A DNA stretch of 9,427 nt from Planctomycetota bacterium. Lineage in GTDB: Bacteria; Planctomycetota; UBA1135; UBA2386. The stretch lies in the NCBI GenBank assembly GCA_023433825.1, contig JAEYTU010000530.1:1-9427 (forward strand), read 5' to 3'. The notes beneath the pieces were generated by a model. The model made no database searches. It was not told the DNA's origin and saw only the letters and a list, made by a program, of their open reading frames with translations. Below are positions 5,974 through 9,427 of this stretch, piece by piece. Every line of letters begins with the position of its first letter. Within the stretch, counting starts at the first letter, position 1. A program made the position numbers and the translations under genes.

Positions 5974-8318
5974 TCAGTCGACGGGATCGGCACGGCGCCG
6001 ACGACGACGATGCCGCTCGCGGTCGCGCCGCCTTCGCGCTCTCGGTTTCGACGGGCGAACGCGATTCGCGCCGACTCGGTCGCGAGCGAACGGAGCCACG
6101 CGCGGACCTCGTAGGTGCCGGGCGTCAGCCGCAGGTCGACGTGTCCGGTGGCGTCGGTGACGGCGTGATGCGGGACCGAGAATTCACCGCCGGAATGGAA
6201 CGCGAGCGGGATGTTCGCCGCCGGCGTTCCGTCGGGAGCGACGACGCGGACGCGCGCGTGCGCGGAGCGAGTCACGAACGTCGCATCCAACGTCTGACCG
6301 GCTGCGAGGACGACGCGTTGGTCCGCGTCGAAGCCACGCGCGATCGGAGGATCGCCGGGGTGCAGCGACATCCGCCACTCGCCCGGATCGAGCATGACCT
6401 CGAATCGGCCCGAAGCATCCGTGGTCGCGGAGACCGAGGGCGCTGGCTCCGTCCGGTTCAACCACACCGCGCCGACGCCGACCGCACCGTCGAGGGTCAC
6501 GGTGCCACGCAACCGCGCGAAGCGAAGCGGCGCCACGTCGAGATCGAGGTCGGTCGTGACGTCGGACGTGAGCGTCACGCCGCGGCGGAGTGTGCACGAC
6601 ACGTGGTAGTAGGAGCGCACCGGATGCCCCGGCGATCGACTCCGCGGCGTCATCAAGACGATGTCCCAGATTCCCGGTGGGATCCCGTCGATCGCGAACG
6701 TTCCGTCGGTCGCGACCGGCGCACCGCCCGGCAACAAGTTGTGCGGGTATCGCTCTTTCGCTTCGCCCGTCCCGCGCTCCAGCACGACCGAGGCGGCGAT
6801 GCGCTCGCCGCCCGGCCGAAACGGCGGAATCTCGAACTGCGCCAACACCTCGGCGGGGCTCAACCGACCGGTCAGCCGCGCCGCACCGGTCACGACGATC
6901 CGCAGCGGCGACGGGTCGGCGAGCTGGACGTCGGCGACGAACGTCGATTGCACGCCCGCGCCCGTCACGCGCACCGTGTGGCGTGTCCACGGATCTCCAA
7001 CGAGGTCGCATTCGCCGCCGGCACTCGTTGGCGCACTCATCACGCGAAGTGCGCGGGGGGCGTTCGTGTTCATCCAATCGCTGCTCGAAAGCACTGCGGT
7101 GCTGTTCGTGATCGGTGTCGCGTTCGGCGGCACGAGCAGGTCGACCGCCGCGCCGACGACCGGCGCGCCGTTCGAACGCACGACGACGACGCGTCGCGAC
7201 GCCGGTGGATGCAACCGCACCTCGGCGATCGCCGGCACGTCGTCCTGCACGTCCACCTCGACGAACGCCACGCCGCACAGTCCCGTCGACGACTCCGGTT
7301 CGACGCTGACGAGGTGCGGCCCGGTCTCGCGCAGCGGGATGCGCGCGACGCCGCGAGGGTGTGACGTTCCTCCGCGCGGTGTCCCGTCCTGGACGCGGTG
7401 CCCGACGGCTCCGCCGGGTTTCGGGACGATGCGGACGTGGAAGTTCTCGACCGGTGTGCCGTCGTCGGCCCGTCGGACGCGGACTTCGAGGATCGGACCG
7501 GAGTCGACGACGAGGCGGACGCCGGTCGTGCCGAAGCGATGCTCGGCGTCGGTCTCCAGCGGCTCGAAGCCCTCGGCGTCGACGCGAAACGAGAACGGTT
7601 CGTCCGATGGAAACGCGTCGGGTTGGATCAGACGAAACGTGCCGTCGCGACCGGACGTCGTTCGTGCGGGCGCGTGCGGCGGCAGCCACGCACGGACGCG
7701 CGCGCCGCGGATCGGGGCTCCGATCGTGTCGACGACGATGCCTTCGACGACGGCTCGCGCAGGGATCGCCGCGACGACGATGTCGACGACTTGGTCGGCG
7801 CCGGCGAGAACGATCGAGCTCCCGGGCCGGAGCAACTCGCAGGTGCGGCCCTCGTGCGACACGCGCAGCGACCATTCCCCCGGTTCGAGCGGCGCCTTGA
7901 ACGCGTAGCTCCCGTTTCGCAGCGTCCGTTGCGACACTTCGGTCGTCGCCTCGCGCTCTTCGGCATCGGTGGACTGACCGCGCCGCGACAACGTGACGCG
8001 CGCATCCGCGAACGGTTGACCGTCGGCGTCGACGACGTGTCCGCTCACGCGGACGCCGTCGCGCGGAGCGATGTCGCCGGCATCGCGATGGGCGCTGGTC
8101 GTCGAAGGTCGTGCGACGGGTCTCGCCGGCGCGGGCACGAGCATTGGCGTGCGCGTCGGCGCTGCGGCGGTTGCATCGGTCACGTCGCTCGGGGAGTCGT
8201 CCGCGACTGCGATCGGCGCCCCGCGATCGACGATCGGCGTCGGCGGCGCGTCGCCGAGCAGCCAGTAGCACGCGGCGACGACGGCGACGAGCAGGGTCAG
8301 CAGGGAAGCACGGCGCAT
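5934..8318 (-). CDS. Exported or membrane-anchored protein with carboxypeptidase-regulatory-like repeats, paralog 2 of the array
   Basis: A 794-residue protein. Residues 4-21 form a hydrophobic N-terminal segment containing VAAC (14-17), which fits a lipobox. The residues after the Cys stay hydrophobic (YWLL), so a transmembrane anchor is equally possible. A Pro/Ala/Thr/Asp linker spans 22-88. Beta-sandwich modules begin near 90 (VSGHVVDADGQPFADA) and 191 (VEGIVVDTIGAPIRGA). Family blocks follow: TDAEHRF (256-262), VEPESSTGLC (339-348), GGECDLVGDP (434-443), DGTFAIDGIPPGIWD (538-552), another repeat near 602 (LRGTVTLDG), APDGTPAANIP (694-704) and the terminal VVDLRLPPEWDW. The ATG at 8318 is chosen over an in-frame GTG at 8336 because it leaves the 5-nt spacing and GGTGA ribosome-binding sequence seen at the other junction, and the hydrophobic segment follows directly. 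It is the middle gene of a probable three-gene operon. Function is unknown. Confidence 0.9.
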   Translation of the reverse strand: MRRASLLTLLVAVVAACYWLLGDAPPTPIVDRGAPIAVADDSPSDVTDATAAAPTRTPMLVPAPARPVARPSTTSAHRDAGDIAPRDGVRVSGHVVDADGQPFADARVTLSRRGQSTDAEEREATTEVSQRTLRNGSYAFKAPLEPGEWSLRVSHEGRTCELLRPGSSIVLAGADQVVDIVVAAIPARAVVEGIVVDTIGAPIRGARVRAWLPPHAPARTTSGRDGTFRLIQPDAFPSDEPFSFRVDAEGFEPLETDAEHRFGTTGVRLVVDSGPILEVRVRRADDGTPVENFHVRIVPKPGGAVGHRVQDGTPRGGTSHPRGVARIPLRETGPHLVSVEPESSTGLCGVAFVEVDVQDDVPAIAEVRLHPPASRRVVVVRSNGAPVVGAAVDLLVPPNATPITNSTAVLSSSDWMNTNAPRALRVMSAPTSAGGECDLVGDPWTRHTVRVTGAGVQSTFVADVQLADPSPLRIVVTGAARLTGRLSPAEVLAQFEIPPFRPGGERIAASVVLERGTGEAKERYPHNLLPGGAPVATDGTFAIDGIPPGIWDIVLMTPRSRSPGHPVRSYYHVSCTLRRGVTLTSDVTTDLDLDVAPLRFARLRGTVTLDGAVGVGAVWLNRTEPAPSVSATTDASGRFEVMLDPGEWRMSLHPGDPPIARGFDADQRVVLAAGQTLDATFVTRSAHARVRVVAPDGTPAANIPLAFHSGGEFSVPHHAVTDATGHVDLRLTPGTYEVRAWLRSLATESARIAFARRNREREGGATASGIVVVGAVPIPSTDVVDLRLPPEWDW

Positions 8319-8363
8319 TCCGTTCACCGATCCCACTCCGGCGGGAGCCGCAGGTCGACGAGG
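8316..8363. repeat. Gene-junction repeat between paralogs 1 and 2
   Basis: On the minus strand this covers the LVDLRLPPEWDR codons, the TGA, 5 nt (ACGGA) and the next ATG. It is the same arrangement, with nearly the same sequence, as at 5926-5973. It carries the GGTGA sequence upstream of the next gene. Confidence 0.75.
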
Positions 8364-9427
8364 TTCGCACCGCCGGGCAGTGTCACGGTCCCGACGACGA
8401 TCGTCGTGGCGGCGGCGGCTTCCGGCGTGGGCTGTGTGCGCAGGAACGCCGCGTAGGCCTGCGCGTCGGTCAGCGAACGGATCCGCGCGCGCAATTCGTA
8501 GACACCGGGTGCGCCGTGCAGTTCGAACGTCCCGTCGGCGCGGGACGTCGTCGGCGGCGCGAGCGCGCGCACCATGTCACGCGACACATGGAACGCGATG
8601 TCGGCCACCGGCGTCCCGTCGGGGGCGACCGCGCGCAAGCGCGCCGATGCCGACCACGCGTGGAACGTCTGTTCGACGGTGGTGCCCGGCTTCAGCACGG
8701 CGACTTCTGGCGGATCGAACGTCACGCGACCGGCTCCCGGCAGCGTGCGGATCGGTTGGACCTTCCATTCGCCGGGTGCGAGCACGAGGTCGATTCGCCC
8801 TTCGGCATCGGTCGTCGCCGGCATCGACATGTGTCCGGCGCGGACGACCTGCACCTTGCCGACCACCAGTTCACCGTCGAGCGTCGCTCGTGCGCGGAGT
8901 CGCGCCGGATGCAGTGCCGAGATGTCGAACGCCTTCGTCTTCGTCTCGCCGTCGGCGAACGTCAGGGCGTCGTCGAGCACCTCGGTGACGCTGAACGCAT
9001 TCCCCGGTGCGAACGCGCGCCAGGTCTGCAAGCGAACGCTCCAGGTCCCCGATGGGATCCCTTCGACGACGAACGTGCCGTCCGCGCCGATCGTTGCGCC
9101 TTCGCTCGAGGGACCGACCGGCAGCTTCTCCATCGTGTCGCCGACGCGACGCTGCAACTGGATCGACAGGTTCAGCGGACGCGGGCCACCGCTGCCGGCC
9201 ATCGCGCGTAAGTCTTCGAGCGCCACGACCGGCGCGAGGGTGCCGACGAGCCGTGCGCCGCTCGCGACGACGATGCGGAGCGGCGTCGGGTCGTCCAGAC
9301 GAACGTTCTCGACGAATGCCGCTTGATGCCCCGGCCCGGCGACGCGGACGGCGAACGGCGTGGTCGGCGCGCCGCGCAGTTCGCACGTGCCGTTCGCGTT
9401 CGTCGTCGCCGACGTGATCTGCAGGCA
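8324..9427 (-). CDS. Protein with carboxypeptidase-regulatory-like repeats, paralog 1 of the array (N-terminus beyond the right edge)
   Basis: The frame is open from the right edge to the stop at 8324-8326, giving 367 residues. An internal GTG at 9226 is not the start: 67 in-frame codons upstream still align with the paralogs (NGTCELRGAP at 12-21 of the fragment; then DDPTPLRIVVASGARLVGTL). Later blocks are DGTFVVEGIPSGTWS, APDGTPVADIAFHVS and the terminal LVDLRLPPEWDR. By alignment with the gene at 5934-8318, about 420 residues, including the signal or anchor, lie off the window. This fragment has only two Cys, one of them in the invariant NGTC position. It is followed after 5 nt by the next paralog and is presumably cotranscribed with it. 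Function is unknown, as for the other members. Confidence 0.88.
   Translation of the reverse strand, partial: CLQITSATTNANGTCELRGAPTTPFAVRVAGPGHQAAFVENVRLDDPTPLRIVVASGARLVGTLAPVVALEDLRAMAGSGGPRPLNLSIQLQRRVGDTMEKLPVGPSSEGATIGADGTFVVEGIPSGTWSVRLQTWRAFAPGNAFSVTEVLDDALTFADGETKTKAFDISALHPARLRARATLDGELVVGKVQVVRAGHMSMPATTDAEGRIDLVLAPGEWKVQPIRTLPGAGRVTFDPPEVAVLKPGTTVEQTFHAWSASARLRAVAPDGTPVADIAFHVSRDMVRALAPPTTSRADGTFELHGAPGVYELRARIRSLTDAQAYAAFLRTQPTPEAAAATTIVVGTVTLPGGANLVDLRLPPEWDR

Noticed and set aside
6184..8370. A 728-codon minus-strand frame overlapping paralog 2, and a 506-codon one at 3572-5092
   Set aside because: They are out of frame with the conserved paralog coding sequence, are Arg/Ala-rich and carry no recognisable motif. 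The second also runs across the plus-gene junction.

Overview
This is a GC-rich bacterial window filled by long, modular exported proteins. No RNA gene, CRISPR array, transposase or metabolic gene was found. The best guess at the source is Planctomycetota. The single plus-strand protein has a C-terminal region (a 'DLGPLGAPGC...' start, a 'PIPNDPSLTG' segment and an 'FFDHSLWMDSSANAFG' segment) that I associate from memory with exported planctomycete proteins. Large proteins built from carboxypeptidase-regulatory-like (transthyretin/Ig-like beta-sandwich) repeats are also common there. This assignment is inference.

Layout. The minus strand carries four paralogous genes, read right to left. They are 9427-8324 (N-terminus off the right edge), 8318-5934, 5928-3790 and 2448-1 (C-terminus off the left edge). 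The first three form a tight tandem: each stop codon is followed after exactly 5 nt by the next ATG, and the last codons of one gene appear to supply the ribosome-binding sequence of the next. All share the same order of blocks. These include a TDxxHRF/L motif, a VEPSAAS-like motif, a DGxCxLxGxP motif, a DGTFxIDGIPPGxWD motif and, where the end is visible, a C-terminal VDLRLPxEWD signature.

Between the third and fourth paralogs lies a different cassette (about 2511-3784). It holds a pair of inverted, GTGCCTGGCAC-cored palindromes and one plus-strand gene (2666-3784) for a secreted protein of unknown function. Immediately upstream of the fourth paralog, ending 4 nt before its ATG, there is an 18-codon scrap ending in ELRLPPQWMK-stop. 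This is the C-terminal tail of a further paralog whose body is gone. The scrap ends within 1-2 nt of the outer palindrome. The array therefore seems once to have had an additional member here, lost or replaced at a palindrome-marked breakpoint.

How the genes work together is not known. The visible N-termini carry signal-peptide or anchor-like segments, so the products probably act outside the cytoplasm, at the cell surface or in the periplasm, as multi-domain beta-sandwich rods or binding proteins. No enzymatic motif was seen. Translations of the minus-strand genes not supplied complete (2448-1, and the 67 codons at 9427-9227) were made by hand and remain open to the window edges.
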